Shown: positions 9,095 through 19,924, numbered from the stretch's first letter. The stretch: 64,000 nucleotides of DNA from Chloroflexota bacterium (GCA_018004935.1 JAGNBF010000017.1:1-64000); one strand, 5' to 3'. Numbers and translations: made by a program. The notes: a model not told the origin generated them from the letters alone.

Positions 9095-9133
9095 TTAATC
9101 ATTAAGAAACAAAGGAAATCACCCGAACTCTTT

Positions 9134-9167
9134 AAGAGCGTTTGGCTAAACAGCAAACGCTCTTTTT
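9134..9167 (+). terminator. Intrinsic terminator in the rpoC leader
   Basis: The stem AGAGCGTTTG / CAAACGCTCT (9135-9163, 8-9 nt loop) is followed by TTTTT. It sits about 35 nt after the predicted start point of the promoter at 9067. It either ends glgC transcription, yields a small RNA of about 65 nt, or acts as an attenuator for rpoC. Confidence 0.8.
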
Positions 9168-9294
9168 GCGCGTTTAGGGTGGTGTCCCCCCGTTGCAAAG
9201 CGAGTCAACAGTAAACAAGAATCAGCCTCAGCATTATATTTCTTGATGACAGTTTACTGTCCACTATTTACTGACAAAAGAGGGAGGTCAATAG

Positions 9295-12200
9295 GTGGAA
9301 GCAACAGATTTCCGTACGTTACGCATCAGCCTGGCCTCGCCAGATCAGATCCGTTCCTGGTCTTATGGCGAAGTCACCAAACCGGAAACCATTAACTACC
9401 GCCGTCTGCGGCCGGAAAAAGACGGTCTCTTCTGTGAAGCGATCTTCGGTCCCACCCGCGACTGGCAATGTTATTGTGGCAAATATAAGAACGTTCGTTA
9501 CAAAGGGATAGTTTGTGACAAATGCGGTGTTGAAATCACCCGTTCTTCCGTGCGACGTGAGCGTTTGGGCCATATTGAATTGGCCGCTCCCGTTGCGCAC
9601 GTCTGGTATACACGGCGCGTCCCCAGTTATTTGGGCTTATTGCTCAATATTTCCCGGCGGAACCTGGATCGTGTTTTATATTTTGCCCAATACGTTGTCA
9701 CCCATGTAGATGAGGAAGCTCGTCAGCGAGCGCTCAAACGGCTAGATGATGAACTGGCCGAGGCAGAAGCCCGTTTGCATGAAGAGACACAAGGCCATGT
9801 GTCTTCTGCTACCACAGATGTGCGGGATCGCCTGGCCGCGTTGGAATTGGAACTAGAAAACCTTAACACCACCTATGATGAGCGTCTTTCTGCTCTGACC
9901 GATGAGATCATGCAGGAAGCTAAATCGGTGGAGCAACGGTTGGAAAATTGGAAGGGTGGTAAGGCCAAAGAAACTGTTCTCCTGGGTGATCGCATCATCA
10001 TAGACGAGGGAGAAAAAGTAGGCCGTGAACACCTGGTCATGGTGCAAGATTTCACCAAAGATGATTTGACCCAGGGCCAAAAAGATAACGAAGAAGAGCG
10101 TCAGACTCGCTTTGCTGAATTAAGCCGTGAAGTGAGTGAACTCAAAGGCGAAACATCGAATATCTCGGCCGAAATGCAGGATAGCCTGACGGTAAAAGTT
10201 ACCCGTTTGCGCCAGCAACATCATGCCAGTAAAGAACAGTTGGAAAACCTGGCAGAAGGGATGTTCCTCAACGAAAACGATTACCGCGAGATAAAGAGCA
10301 AATTCGGTAACGCTTTCCGGGCCAACATGGGAGCAGAAGCTTTCTATGAAATCCTGAAGAACATGGACCTGGATAAATTGGCCAAGGAATTGTGGCGTGA
10401 AGTTCGTACCACGCGTTCTAAACAAGCGGCCAAACGTGCAACTAAACGTTTGCAAGTGGTGGAAGCGTTACGACAAAGTGGCAATCGTCCTGAATGGATG
10501 ATTCTGACTGTTCTGCCGGTTATTCCCCCAGAATTGCGCCCCATGGTGCAATTGGATGGTGGCCGTTTTGCTACCTCTGACCTGAATGACTTGTATCGTC
10601 GGGTGATTAATCGTAATAACCGCCTCAAGCGCTTGTTGGAACTGGGCGCGCCAGATGTGATTGTTCGTAACGAAAAACGTATGTTGCAGGAGGCGGTAGA
10701 TAGCCTTATTGATAACAGTCACCGGGGCAAGGCGTTGAGTCGCCGCGGCCGCAGAGAGCTTAAATCTCTCTCCGATATGCTCAAAGGGAAGAAGGGCCGC
10801 TTCCGTCGTAATCTGCTCGGTAAACGGGTGGACTACTCTGGCCGTTCCGTCATTGTCGTTGGCCCACAACTCAAAATGGGAGAATGTGGTTTGCCCAAGA
10901 CAATGGCCCTGGAGCTGTTCCGCCCCTTCGTTATCAGTAAACTGATCAAATATGGTCATGCCAGCAACGTCAAAGGTGCCCGTCGTGTCATTGAACGGCA
11001 ACCCCCAGAAGTGTGGGAAGTTCTCGAAGAAGTGATCGAAGGGCGTCCGATTATGTTGAACCGTGCCCCTACACTCCATCGCCTGGGTATTCAAGCGTTT
11101 ATGCCCAAACTGGTGGAAGGTAAAGCAATTCAACTGCATCCGTTGGTCTGTGCCGCTTTTAACGCCGACTTCGACGGGGACCAGATGGCCGTCCATGTGC
11201 CGCTTTCTGACAAAGCTGTGGAAGAAGCCATTGGTTTAATGCTCTCCACCCATAACCTGCTCAAACCTTCCGATGGTCAGCCTATTGTGGGGCCGTCTAA
11301 GGACATGGTTCTGGGAGTGTATTACCTGACGGCAATGTTTAGCGGCCGCAAAGGGGAAGGTAAAATTTTCAGCACCCTTGACGAAGTGGAATATGCCTAT
11401 CATATGGGCATCATTGACATCCACGCCAAAATCAAGGTGATGACAGACACCTACTATAAAGAAGATGGTGGTCGTTATGCTGATAATAAACCGCGCAAAC
11501 GCCTCATCGAAACCTCACCCGGTCGCGTCATCTTTAATAAAGAACTGCCGCCGGAAATGCACTTCATCAATCAAGTGTTGGACAAAGGTGAAGTGAACCG
11601 TGTCGTAGACCGTGTTTATCGCCGCCTGGGAGCCAATGCCACCATTGATGTGGTAGACCGTATTAAATCTATCGGCTTTAAATATGCGACACGCTCCGGG
11701 GTAACGATTGCCGTGGCTGACCTGACCATTCCCGAAGAACGGCAAGGTATCCTGGACGAAGCCCGTAGACGTGTGGACGAAATTGACCGTCAATATCGCC
11801 GTGGTTTGCTCACAGAAGAAGAGCAATATCAGCGCACCATCGAGCAGTGGTTGGGGGCGAAGGACGCCGTGGAAAAGGCTGTACGTAAAGCCATTGATCC
11901 GGCAGGCCCCATCGCCATGATGGCTATCTCCGGCTCAACTAAGGGTGGGTTCGGTCCTATTACTGACCTGGCTGGGATGCGCGGTCTGGCGGCTGACCCG
12001 CAAGGGCGCATTATTAAAGTACCGATCCAGTCTAATTTCCGCCATGGCCTGACGACGATGGAATATTTCATCTCTACACATGGTTCCCGAAAGGGTTTGG
12101 CGGACACGGCTCTGCGTACGGCTGACGCCGGTTATCTGACGCGCCGTCTGGTGGACGTGGCCCAGGATATTATTATCACCGAGTATGATTGCGGTACAGA

Positions 12201-13689
12201 CAAAGGTATTTTGGTGCGCCGGGTTGATAACTTTGGGCGCCAAACTGTATCAGAACGACTGCATGGTCGGTATGCGGCTTCTCAGGTGATTGATCCGAAA
12301 ACCGGTGAGGTTATTATCAGTGCGGGTGAGTTGTATAGCGAAGAAACGGCAGATCAGGTAGATGCAACAGGCATTGCTGAAGTCGTTGTCTTCTCGGCAA
12401 TGACTTGCGAAATGGAACGCGGTATCTGTGCCAAATGTTATGGGGTAGATATGGCGACAGGTGAACCGGTGGCGATGGGTGTGGCTGTGGGTATTATGGC
12501 CGCTCAATCTATTGGTGAACCGGGTACACAGTTGACTCTGCGTACCTTCCATACGGGTGGTATGGCTCGTTCTGGTGGTGGTGACATTACTCAGGGTTTG
12601 CCCCGTGTGGAAGAGTTGTTTGAAGCCCGGCAACGGCCTAAAGGTGAAGCGGTGATGACTGAAATCGGTGGCGTGGTAGAAATTCGCGTCATTGATGGGG
12701 TACGCCATGTCTTTGTGACCGATAGCCATCTCCGAGAAGATGCTTATGAAACCCCACAAGGTTGGACGGTTAAGGTATCTGACAATAACCGGGTGGAAGT
12801 GGGTGATGTGATTCTGGAGCGGGAAAATGAAGTGGTGACGGCACAACATGCCGGGCGGGTCACTCATGACAAAAAAGGCTTGCGGGTTGTCTGGGAAAGC
12901 CGGGATGAACGAGATTACGAAATTCCTGCTGGTACACGCCTGTTAGTGAATGAAGGACAGCGGGTTGAAGGGGCGGATCAACTTACTGAAGGAGCGAAGA
13001 ACCCTCACCGTATTCTGGATATTCAAGGCCGTGATGCTGTTACCCAATATCTGCTCCGTGAAGTGCAGAAAGTGTACCGACCCCAGGGTCAGAATATTAA
13101 TGACAAACATTTTGAGGTTATTATCCGCAAAATGTTGAGTAAAGTATCAGTGACTGCTTCTGGTGACACAGAAATGTTGCCGGGTGATCTGGTGGAGTCT
13201 GGTACCTTTCAGCGTATTAACCGGGAAATTGTGGACGAAGGTGGTCAACCAGCCCAGGCGCAATCGGTCTTGCTGGGCATCACGAAGGCTTCACTGAACA
13301 CAGACAGCTTCCTTTCGGCCAGTTCTTTCCAACATACAATAAAGGTGTTGGCGGGAGCGGCGATTGCTGGTAAAGAAGATGGGTTGATGGGCCTGAAGGA
13401 AAATGTGATTATCGGTAAACTTATTCCTGCCGGAACTGGCTTCAGAACGGGTAAGGAAGTGGCTGTGGATGCCAAGGAAATGGTGGTTAGCTCATCTTCA
13501 ATGTTGATTGATGATAATACGGATGAGGATATTTTGGCGGCGATAGCCGCGGCCGCGGCCAGTGCCAAAAGCCGTCAGATTTTGCCCGAACCCGAACCGG
13601 AACCTGAAGGAGACGATCTTTATGACGATTACAACCGTTATGGGGATCAGTACGATGGGGAGATAGAAGACGAAGGTTTGGATGAATAA
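9295..13689 (+). CDS. rpoC: DNA-directed RNA polymerase subunit beta'
   Basis: Catalytic subunit of RNA polymerase, 1464 residues. Zinc-binding cysteines are C59, C61, C74 and C77; the catalytic Mg site [12 protein letters not shown] has Asp 625, 627 and 629; the second zinc site uses C966, C1038, C1045 and C1048. The bridge and trigger regions ([30 protein letters not shown]) are intact. Residues about 140-350 form a long coiled-coil-rich insertion in the clamp with a small beta segment, and the C-terminus ends in a 35-residue Glu/Asp/Tyr tail. The start is GTG 9295 after GGGAGG. rpoB is not adjacent; glgC lies upstream and a terminator downstream, so the gene is transcribed alone. It contains three GCGGCCGC sites. 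Confidence 0.98.
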   Translation: MEATDFRTLRISLASPDQIRSWSYGEVTKPETINYRRLRPEKDGLFCEAIFGPTRDWQCYCGKYKNVRYKGIVCDKCGVEITRSSVRRERLGHIELAAPVAHVWYTRRVPSYLGLLLNISRRNLDRVLYFAQYVVTHVDEEARQRALKRLDDELAEAEARLHEETQGHVSSATTDVRDRLAALELELENLNTTYDERLSALTDEIMQEAKSVEQRLENWKGGKAKETVLLGDRIIIDEGEKVGREHLVMVQDFTKDDLTQGQKDNEEERQTRFAELSREVSELKGETSNISAEMQDSLTVKVTRLRQQHHASKEQLENLAEGMFLNENDYREIKSKFGNAFRANMGAEAFYEILKNMDLDKLAKELWREVRTTRSKQAAKRATKRLQVVEALRQSGNRPEWMILTVLPVIPPELRPMVQLDGGRFATSDLNDLYRRVINRNNRLKRLLELGAPDVIVRNEKRMLQEAVDSLIDNSHRGKALSRRGRRELKSLSDMLKGKKGRFRRNLLGKRVDYSGRSVIVVGPQLKMGECGLPKTMALELFRPFVISKLIKYGHASNVKGARRVIERQPPEVWEVLEEVIEGRPIMLNRAPTLHRLGIQAFMPKLVEGKAIQLHPLVCAAFNADFDGDQMAVHVPLSDKAVEEAIGLMLSTHNLLKPSDGQPIVGPSKDMVLGVYYLTAMFSGRKGEGKIFSTLDEVEYAYHMGIIDIHAKIKVMTDTYYKEDGGRYADNKPRKRLIETSPGRVIFNKELPPEMHFINQVLDKGEVNRVVDRVYRRLGANATIDVVDRIKSIGFKYATRSGVTIAVADLTIPEERQGILDEARRRVDEIDRQYRRGLLTEEEQYQRTIEQWLGAKDAVEKAVRKAIDPAGPIAMMAISGSTKGGFGPITDLAGMRGLAADPQGRIIKVPIQSNFRHGLTTMEYFISTHGSRKGLADTALRTADAGYLTRRLVDVAQDIIITEYDCGTDKGILVRRVDNFGRQTVSERLHGRYAASQVIDPKTGEVIISAGELYSEETADQVDATGIAEVVVFSAMTCEMERGICAKCYGVDMATGEPVAMGVAVGIMAAQSIGEPGTQLTLRTFHTGGMARSGGGDITQGLPRVEELFEARQRPKGEAVMTEIGGVVEIRVIDGVRHVFVTDSHLREDAYETPQGWTVKVSDNNRVEVGDVILERENEVVTAQHAGRVTHDKKGLRVVWESRDERDYEIPAGTRLLVNEGQRVEGADQLTEGAKNPHRILDIQGRDAVTQYLLREVQKVYRPQGQNINDKHFEVIIRKMLSKVSVTASGDTEMLPGDLVESGTFQRINREIVDEGGQPAQAQSVLLGITKASLNTDSFLSASSFQHTIKVLAGAAIAGKEDGLMGLKENVIIGKLIPAGTGFRTGKEVAVDAKEMVVSSSSMLIDDNTDEDILAAIAAAAASAKSRQILPEPEPEPEGDDLYDDYNRYGDQYDGEIEDEGLDE

Positions 13690-13739
13690 CGCCTGGTGTA
13701 ATGTGTGATGTTGTATTTTCTCAATAAAGCAGGGTGACG

Positions 13740-13788
13740 TTGGTTGAGCTTGTCGAAACAAATGACCTTCGACAGGCTCAGGCCACGG
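13740..13788. repeat. TGAGCTTGTCGAA dispersed hairpin
   Basis: GGTTGAGCTTGTCGAAA and CCTTCGACAGGCTCAGGCC form an inverted repeat just after rpoC. Other copies are at about 670, 7313, 42189, 53027, 53214 and 58126. It is a common dispersed repeat in bacterial intergenic DNA. Confidence 0.75.
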
Positions 13789-13825
13789 TTTTTCCAAAAT
13801 ATTGAGAAAATGTGTGATGTTTAAT

Positions 13826-13863
13826 AAAAAGGCGGTCTGGTTTTCCAGACCGCCTTTTTTTTT
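13826..13863. terminator. Bidirectional terminator between rpoC and polyprenyl synthase
   Basis: A ten-base-pair stem GGCGGTCTGG / CCAGACCGCC (13831-13854) with a TTTT loop has AAAAA on its left and nine T on its right. It can stop rpoC on the plus strand and the convergent isoprenoid genes on the minus strand. Confidence 0.92.
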
Positions 13864-13889
13864 CGAGCGAGGTTTTGTGGGTGTCAGGC

Positions 13890-14912
13890 TCAGGCCTGGC
13901 GGTTGAGTAATTTGAGGGCCATGTCGTGCAAGGCGGAGTAACCTTCGGGTAGGGGATTGGCTGATTCAAGGTGGTGGAGGGCGTTGTGGGAGTACGCGGC
14001 CGCTTCCTTTTCCGCATATTCGCGGGCACCCGTTTCATCTAGTAACTGAATGACCTGTTTCACGAAACCGTTGTGGTTTTCTGGTTGTTGGTATAGGGTG
14101 CGCAGATCATCATGGCGGGCCAGCCCATAGAGCACAGGAATGGTTTTCTTGCGGGTGATAATGTCGGTGGCCGCCGATTTACCGATGACGGTTTCATCTC
14201 CCCAAATGCCAAGAATGTCATCTATCACCTGGAACGCCAGCCCCAGATTCAGGCCAAAACCGGCAAAATGGTGAATGCTTTCTTCATCTTTTCCGGCGAT
14301 CAAAGCCCCTAATTCGGCGCAGAGTTCTACTAATACCGAGGTTTTTCGCTCGATCATGGGCATGTACTCGTCCAGGGTGACATCATCCCGGGTTTCAAAG
14401 CTCATGTCGGCATGTTGCCCTTTGGTGAGTTCGATGCAGGTTTCGTCCAGACGGCGTAGGGCACGGACAACCAGGGCGGGATCAACACCACGCTCAAACA
14501 GGCGGCTCATTGCTATGTGAGCATAAGCCAGCATGGCATCACCACTATTGATGGCCTGCGCCGCCCCCCAGATTTTCCAAACGGTGGCTTTGCCTCGGCG
14601 GGTGGGGCTTTGGTCTTGGATGTCGTCGTGGATGAGGCTGAAGCTATGGAGAAGTTCGACGGCCGCGGCCGCGGGTACAGCTTGTTGCCAGTCACCACCA
14701 GCGGCCATACAGGTCAACAAACAAAGCAAAGGACGAATCCGTTTGCCACTCTGTCCATTGGTACTGGGGGTGTTGTCGCTGTTCACCCAACCCATGTGGT
14801 ATTGCAACATGGCAAAAAAAGTAGGAGAAATGGTCGGTTCACTGGCAAGCACGGCTTGCATTTCTGTCTCAATTGCGTCTAACATTGATTGCATGACTGT
14901 TTCTGGCTTCAT
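13890..14912 (-). CDS. Polyprenyl diphosphate synthase (trans-isoprenyl type)
   Basis: Chain-elongating prenyltransferase condensing isopentenyl diphosphate with allylic diphosphates. The 340-residue product has the first Asp-rich motif in LIHDDIQDQSPTRRGKAT (about 93-110; DDIQD, followed by the Arg pair), the second in AFQVIDDILGIWGDE, and GKRIRPLLCLL near the N-terminus. The short DDxxD spacing fits FPP/GGPP synthases; product length cannot be fixed from sequence alone. The upstream minus-strand neighbour is isopentenyl diphosphate isomerase (124 bp gap), so the two form an isoprenoid unit. Three GCGGCCGC sites overlap or border it. Confidence 0.9.
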   Translation of the reverse strand: MKPETVMQSMLDAIETEMQAVLASEPTISPTFFAMLQYHMGWVNSDNTPSTNGQSGKRIRPLLCLLTCMAAGGDWQQAVPAAAAVELLHSFSLIHDDIQDQSPTRRGKATVWKIWGAAQAINSGDAMLAYAHIAMSRLFERGVDPALVVRALRRLDETCIELTKGQHADMSFETRDDVTLDEYMPMIERKTSVLVELCAELGALIAGKDEESIHHFAGFGLNLGLAFQVIDDILGIWGDETVIGKSAATDIITRKKTIPVLYGLARHDDLRTLYQQPENHNGFVKQVIQLLDETGAREYAEKEAAAYSHNALHHLESANPLPEGYSALHDMALKLLNRQA

Positions 14913-15036
14913 GATGAGTATAAGTGTAGATAAAAAGGGGATTGGCCCGCAGTTCTTGGGGAATTTGCAGGGTGTGGGTATATGATGGGCTGACCTTGAG
15001 GCTGTCCTGTTTGATGATGTAACTTTGGGGCGGCGA

Positions 15037-16107
15037 CTAAATGGTTGTGTACAAAGGTGTGTGGCCCAGGGCGGTCAGGTCCTTTGCTCCCACACACAAC
15101 ATTGCTATTTTGAGTTCGGTGGTGATGGTATCGGCCAGTTCGATGACGGCAGAGGTACCTTTGACGGCCGCACGCAAAAATTCACCAGCCAGTCCCCCCA
15201 GGTTTGCACCCAGGGCAATGCACTTGGCGATGTCTATGCCGTTTTTGAGGCCCCCGCTGGCGAAAACAGGCAGATCGGGGCTGGCCTGGCGGCAGAACTG
15301 GATGGAACTGGCGGTAGGAATACCCCAATCACGGAACGCGGCCGCGATGCGGGCGTGTTTGGCTGTGGGGGCACGGTGCATTTCTACCTGACTCCAGGAC
15401 GTACCACCCGCCCCCGCCACATCAATGGCTGAAATACCCGCCTCTATAAGTTGTCGTGCCGCTTGCGCGGAAAAGCCCCACCCCACTTCTTTCGCAATGA
15501 CCGGAATAGATAGCTGTTGGCACACCTGGGCAATTTTAGGAAGCAGGTTGGCAAAATTACTATCACCCTCCGGTTGTACCGCTTCTTGAAGCACATTAAA
15601 ATGCAAAATTAAGGCATCAGCCTGGCACATCTCTACAGCTCGCTGACACTCAGCCAGACCATAGCCATAGTTAAATTGCACCGCCCCCAGATTGGCAAAC
15701 AACAGAATATCCGGAGCGACATCACGTACATGGTATGTGTAAGCAAGACTGGCATCGGCCACGGCGGCTCGTTGTGAACCCAGTCCCATAGCCATACCTA
15801 CCTGCTGAGCGGCTTCAGCTAAGGTACGATTAATTTTTTGTGCTTCGGCTGTACCCCCGGTCATGCTAGATATGAGCAATGGGGTGTTGAGTGGTTTGCC
15901 AAAAACAGTGGTCTGTGTCTTAATCTCGGCCAGGTTTAATTCGGGTAGAGCCTGGTGCATAAAGTGAACTTTTTCCAGACCCGTCGTAAGCTGAAACGAG
16001 ACATCCTCTTCTAAATTGATGCGGATGTGGTCGGCTTTACGTCGTTCGAGAACCTCCGGGGATTCGTTGCTATCCCGGTGGCGGTTCTCTGCTGTAAGAG
16101 AAGCCAT
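15037..16107 (-). CDS. fni: Isopentenyl-diphosphate delta-isomerase, type II (FMN)
   Basis: Interconverts IPP and DMAPP using reduced FMN and NADPH. The 356-residue product shows the type II landmarks: RRKADHIRI near the N-terminus, [74 protein letters not shown] and [22 protein letters not shown] 16107 is chosen because GGAG stands about 8 nt upstream and the family normally starts just before the Arg-Lys-x-Asp-His motif; the frame could open earlier (16146, 16308), but that part overlaps a perfect inverted repeat. It pairs with the polyprenyl synthase downstream. Confidence 0.93.
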   Translation of the reverse strand: MASLTAENRHRDSNESPEVLERRKADHIRINLEEDVSFQLTTGLEKVHFMHQALPELNLAEIKTQTTVFGKPLNTPLLISSMTGGTAEAQKINRTLAEAAQQVGMAMGLGSQRAAVADASLAYTYHVRDVAPDILLFANLGAVQFNYGYGLAECQRAVEMCQADALILHFNVLQEAVQPEGDSNFANLLPKIAQVCQQLSIPVIAKEVGWGFSAQAARQLIEAGISAIDVAGAGGTSWSQVEMHRAPTAKHARIAAAFRDWGIPTASSIQFCRQASPDLPVFASGGLKNGIDIAKCIALGANLGGLAGEFLRAAVKGTSAVIELADTITTELKIAMLCVGAKDLTALGHTPLYTTI

Positions 16108-16142
16108 AAGTGAACTCCAGTAAAATGTGGCGTGGGTTTCAG

Positions 16143-16171
16143 ACATCTGACGTTGTAAGAACGTCAGATGT
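16143..16171. promoter_or_regulatory. Perfect 12-bp inverted repeat in the fni leader
   Basis: ACATCTGACGTT (16143-16154) and AACGTCAGATGT (16160-16171) are exact reverse complements with a 5 nt loop. It lies about 36 bp upstream of the fni start, between the gene and a candidate minus-strand promoter (TCGCCA, 17 bp, TATACT with its -10 at 16188-16193). It could be an operator or an mRNA hairpin. Confidence 0.55.
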
Positions 16172-16494
16172 TTGTCTGTATGGGGCGAGTATACTATGCT
16201 CCCTGGTGATTGGCGAATCCCACGTTTGTGGGGATGGTGCGTCAAATCTGTGGATGACCCGAGAATCGTTGTGGCCGGTCTCCTGACCATACCACTTTGT
16301 AGCCACAAAAGTGATGCGCACCCATTTATGTGAATAGGCTATCGCCCTGCTTATGTGGAAAGTCTTGTTGGTACAGTTATACTCAAGACACAAGAAGTTA
16401 TACTTAGGATTGACGATTAAATAACTTGGACATTTGCTGTGGCCGGTCTCTTGACCGCGCCACTCCCAACGAACAAATTATTTAGTTCTCATTT

Positions 16495-16720
16495 CTTAGG
16501 GTTTGTAAAAATATAACTTCCCGGTTTAGACCGGACAGATTTCTGAAAACCTCAACTGGATGCCAAATGCACACCCGAAAAATAGCCCAAGCCGTAGAAC
16601 AGCCTTTCAGACTGTTCACCCTCTCGAGAAAACGGCAAACGCCAGGAGCAAACCCAATTGAGAATGGCCTGTGAAAACCTGTCCGGTCTTGACGGAACTT
16701 AATCTTTTATAGACCCTTAG
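16495..16720. mobile_element. Palindromic element interrupted by another repeat
   Basis: The ends CTTAGGGTTTGTAAAA and TCTTTTATAGACCCTTAG are inverted, and inside them TTTAGACCGGACAG pairs with CTGTCCGGTCTTGA. The same element is uninterrupted at 34721-34817. Here about 105 bp (16561-16664) is inserted in the centre; the reverse complement of that insert recurs at 47707-47817. Two copies of a GTGGCCGGTCTC repeat lie upstream (about 16270 and 16440). The rest of 16172-16758 shows no gene. Confidence 0.65.
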
Positions 16721-16758
16721 ATGTTGTTCACTTACCATGAGATAAAGAAAGGTGCAAT

Positions 16759-17715
16759 GTGAAAAAAGATAATCTCCGCGTTTTGATTACCGGTGCCGCC
16801 GGTTTTCTGGGGTCACATCTGAGTGACCGTTTTCTGGCTGAAGGGCATACCGTTATTGGGATGGATAATTTCCTGACCGGTAGCCCGGATAATATCGCTC
16901 ACCTGATTGGCCACGAGCGATTTAGTTTTATTAAGCATAATGTGTCTACTTATATTTATGTGGATGGTCCTGTAGATGCCGTTCTGCATTTTGCTTCTCC
17001 GGCCAGTCCCAATGATTATCTGGAACATCCCATTCCTACATTGAAAGTTGGCTCTTTGGGGACGTTGAACACATTGGGGTTGGCGAAAGCTAAGGGTGCA
17101 CGGTATGTTTTGGCTTCTACCTCAGAAGTGTATGGTGACCCGGATGTGAATCCTCAACCAGAGACCTATTGGGGACATGTGAATCCGATTGGGCCGCGTG
17201 GGGTGTATGATGAAGCCAAACGGTTTGCTGAAGCGATGACGATGGCTTATCACCGGTATCATGGGGTGGAGACGCGCATTGTGCGTATTTTTAATACCTA
17301 TGGGCCACGGATGCGTTTAAATGATGGGCGAGTCGTGCCTAATTTTATTGCTCAGGCATTACGGGGTGAACCACTGACGGTTTATATGGGTGGTAAACAA
17401 ACCCGTTCGTTTCAGTATGTAAGTGATTTGGTGGAAGGGATTTATCGCCTGTTGTTTTCCATGGAATCTTTGCCGGTCAATATTGGCAATCCTCGGGAGA
17501 TGACGATTGTGGAATTTGCGGAAGCCGTGGTGGAACTGACGCAGAGTGGTTCGGAGATTCAGTTTGTGACGCCTACAGATGAACGTATCAAGGATGATCC
17601 GAAACAGCGTCGGCCTGATATTACTAAGGCGCAGACCATTTTGGGTTGGCAACCACAGGTGGATCTGACGCAAGGATTGATGAAGACGATTGAATATTTC
17701 CGCGGCCGCGTTTGA
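16759..17715 (+). CDS. NAD-dependent sugar epimerase/decarboxylase, UDP-xylose synthase-like
   Basis: An extended short-chain dehydrogenase acting on nucleotide sugars, 318 residues. The NAD-binding motif is [10 protein letters not shown] (about 12-21); [10 protein letters not shown] and [13 protein letters not shown] hold the catalytic Ser/Thr-Tyr-Lys set; [10 protein letters not shown] and [13 protein letters not shown] are typical of UDP-glucuronate decarboxylase (UXS) rather than GalE. It would supply UDP-xylose or a related precursor for the glycan genes that follow. The start is GTG 16759, 4 nt after AAAGAAAGGTG; the ATG two bases earlier is out of frame. The ligase, GtrA and glycosyltransferase genes follow on the same strand. 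Confidence 0.88.
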   Translation: MKKDNLRVLITGAAGFLGSHLSDRFLAEGHTVIGMDNFLTGSPDNIAHLIGHERFSFIKHNVSTYIYVDGPVDAVLHFASPASPNDYLEHPIPTLKVGSLGTLNTLGLAKAKGARYVLASTSEVYGDPDVNPQPETYWGHVNPIGPRGVYDEAKRFAEAMTMAYHRYHGVETRIVRIFNTYGPRMRLNDGRVVPNFIAQALRGEPLTVYMGGKQTRSFQYVSDLVEGIYRLLFSMESLPVNIGNPREMTIVEFAEAVVELTQSGSEIQFVTPTDERIKDDPKQRRPDITKAQTILGWQPQVDLTQGLMKTIEYFRGRV

Positions 17716-17758
17716 TTTGAGGTAAGCATTCAGTTGAGTTACTTCGACGGATTAAGAA

Positions 17759-17850
17759 TTTGAGTTTAGAGCGAGAGCTAGAGCGAGAGCGAGAGGGTTT
17801 TCCAGAGTAATCCCCTCTAGCTCTATCCTCTAGCTCTATCCTCTAGCCTT
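17759..17850. repeat. GAGCGAGAG / CTCTAGCTC low-complexity inverted repeat
   Basis: GAGTTTAGAGCGAGAGCTAG with GAGAGGGTTTTCCAGAGTAA is followed by CCCTCTAGCTCTATCC repeats. Similar blocks are at 5528-5571 and 45129-45205. They lie between genes and encode nothing recognisable. Confidence 0.7.
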
Positions 17851-17866
17851 TTGCCTTTATTCGCTT

Positions 17867-19414
17867 ATGGGTGAACGGGTGATGCAGGCCCAAAAATGGG
17901 GGGAGTGGCTGGGGCCAGGGGTGGCCGCGGCCGCTATTGGCCTTCTCATTGCTTTTTTACCCTTAGCAACTGCGGCCGCGTTGCTGTTGGTGCCCGCCGT
18001 CCTCATTCTCATTTATCTGTTTCCCCTGTTTGGCCTGGGTTTGGCCTTGTTGGCCGGACCGTTTGGGGCGCTAGAGAGTGTACTCCTGGGGCCATCCCCC
18101 CTGGACAGCGGACAACTGTTGCTTCTCGTGACATTGGTTATCTGGTTATTGAAGGGATTAGGCCGCGGCCGCGTGGTCATTCCGGCTACGTCACTTAATG
18201 GGCCGTTGCTTCTCTTTCTGACAGTTGCCACACTCTCCGCCCTCGGTGCTCCTTCGCTTGAAATTGCTTTACGTGAGTTGCTCAAATGGGTAGAGATTTT
18301 GTTTATCATTTGGTTGGTGGCGGATTTACGATTGACGAGGGACGATTTACCCTTGTGGCCCCGGTTTAAGCGCCAACAGGGGTTACATTTCACCTCTTAC
18401 CTTTTCCCTCTGCTGGTGCTACTTCCGGCACTGCTCCAGGCCGCTATTGGTATCTGGCAATTTGGGTTACGAGATGATGGCCCGGTGCATTTTCTCATTT
18501 TGGGGCGGTTTTATCGAGCGTATGGCACTTTTGAACAGCCAAACCCGTTTGGTGGGTATATGGCGTTGAATGCCAGTCTGGCGCTGGGGATGTTGGTAGG
18601 CCTCTTGGTTTATTATGATGTATGGGGCGGGGTGTCGGCCGCGTGGCGGAACCGACGTTTCATATTTCAGACCCTACGCCCTATTCCAAACGTTTTATGG
18701 CTGGGTTTTGTGGGGCTGACCGCGGCCGCGACCAGTCTGGCTCTGGTAATGAGTTGGAGCCGAGGGGCCTGGTTAGGGTTCGCGGCCGCGGGGGGGGCTT
18801 TGATCCTATTCTTGCCGCGTAAACGGTGGCAGGGCATAGTGCTGGCAGGATTAGCCCTGGCCACATTGTGGGTGGGGTTACAATTTAACCTGCTTCCCGC
18901 CTCCCTGGCAGAGCGGCTTACCAGTTGGCAGGACGATTTTCAGTTTGGGGATGTACGAGGGGTTGATATCAACGACGCCAATTACGCGGTGTTAGAGCGG
19001 TTGGCTCATTGGCAGGCCGCCCTGGATATGGCCCGCGATCATCTCTGGCTGGGCGTTGGGTTTGGTAACTACGAATCTGCCTATCGTGACTACGCCCTCA
19101 TCAATTGGCCCTACCCTTTAGGCCATGCCCATAACTATTATCTGAATTTGCTGGCCGAGGTGGGCGTGATTGGTACCGTGGCGTATCTGCTTTTGTGGGG
19201 TACTATTTTCGGGCAAACTATCAGTTTGCTAAAATTGACTGATTGGCGGTTCCGTGGCCTGGTTTTAGGATTACTCGCCGCCTGGACAGCATTAACGATT
19301 CATCATTTGTTGGATAAACTATACGTCAATAACCTGTATGTGCATTTAGGCGCAATGACAGGTTTGTTGGTTATGCTTAAAGCTGAAGCTAAAGAACTAC
19401 AGTCACCAGACTGA
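17867..19414 (+). CDS. O-antigen ligase/polymerase-like membrane protein (Wzy/WaaL family)
   Basis: A 515-residue polytopic membrane protein with about ten hydrophobic segments from residue 15 to 505, a long periplasmic-side loop (about 345-420) and the family signature HAHNYYLNLLAEVGVIG near residue 420. Such proteins polymerise or ligate polysaccharide repeat units on the outer face of the membrane. It follows the nucleotide-sugar enzyme and precedes GtrA and a glycosyltransferase, so a role in surface or exopolysaccharide assembly is likely. Six GCGGCCGC sites lie inside, several coding Ala-Ala-Ala within membrane segments. Starts at 17867 and 17882 are both possible. Confidence 0.82.
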   Translation: MGERVMQAQKWGEWLGPGVAAAAIGLLIAFLPLATAAALLLVPAVLILIYLFPLFGLGLALLAGPFGALESVLLGPSPLDSGQLLLLVTLVIWLLKGLGRGRVVIPATSLNGPLLLFLTVATLSALGAPSLEIALRELLKWVEILFIIWLVADLRLTRDDLPLWPRFKRQQGLHFTSYLFPLLVLLPALLQAAIGIWQFGLRDDGPVHFLILGRFYRAYGTFEQPNPFGGYMALNASLALGMLVGLLVYYDVWGGVSAAWRNRRFIFQTLRPIPNVLWLGFVGLTAAATSLALVMSWSRGAWLGFAAAGGALILFLPRKRWQGIVLAGLALATLWVGLQFNLLPASLAERLTSWQDDFQFGDVRGVDINDANYAVLERLAHWQAALDMARDHLWLGVGFGNYESAYRDYALINWPYPLGHAHNYYLNLLAEVGVIGTVAYLLLWGTIFGQTISLLKLTDWRFRGLVLGLLAAWTALTIHHLLDKLYVNNLYVHLGAMTGLLVMLKAEAKELQSPD

Positions 19415-19450
19415 GGCTGAGGCAAAACATCGAACATAAGGGGTTTTTGT

Positions 19451-19924
19451 ATGATTACATTTTTTGCCGCCCAGGCCGAAATGCGCCTGGGGGCTAATGC
19501 GAAAGAAGTGGAGCGGTTTCTGAAGTTTGCTGTTGTCGGCACAATTGGTTTTATCATTGATTTTGGTTTATTGACACTCTTTAAAGAAGTTTTTGGTCTG
19601 CATACAGCCGTGGCCAATACCCTTTCTTTTTGCGCCGCTGTTGTGAGTAACTTTACCCTAAACCGGTACTGGACTTATCCCGACTCCCGTTCCAAAAAAT
19701 TAAGTTCTCAACTGACGCAATTTCTCCTGGTTAGTATTATTGGTTTGCTGATCAATGACGCAATTGTGATTCTGATGGAGCACCCTTTCCAGGCTTTGCT
19801 GGATACGAGCTTAAACTTCTTGCCCCTGAGTGGTTATATACCGGCCAAGGTTGTCGCGACTATTGTCGTATTGTTTTGGAATTATTTTGTGAACCGCCGT
19901 TGGACGTACAATGATGTGAAATGA
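19451..19924 (+). CDS. GtrA-family membrane protein
   Basis: A 157-residue protein with four predicted membrane segments. The N-terminal FLKFAVVGTIGFIIDFGLLT and later SFCAAVVSNFTLNRYWTYPD are classic GtrA features, and the C-terminus repeats the pattern (WNYFVNRRWTY). GtrA proteins are thought to flip lipid-linked sugars across the membrane. It is preceded by AAGG, 36 bp after the ligase gene and 68 bp before a glycosyltransferase gene, consistent with one glycan operon. Confidence 0.88.
   Translation: MITFFAAQAEMRLGANAKEVERFLKFAVVGTIGFIIDFGLLTLFKEVFGLHTAVANTLSFCAAVVSNFTLNRYWTYPDSRSKKLSSQLTQFLLVSIIGLLINDAIVILMEHPFQALLDTSLNFLPLSGYIPAKVVATIVVLFWNYFVNRRWTYNDVK

Noticed and set aside
18601-18640. 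CGGCCGC sites lacking the first G
   Set aside because: Near-matches such as TCGGCCGCG were not counted as palindrome copies, to keep the count strict.
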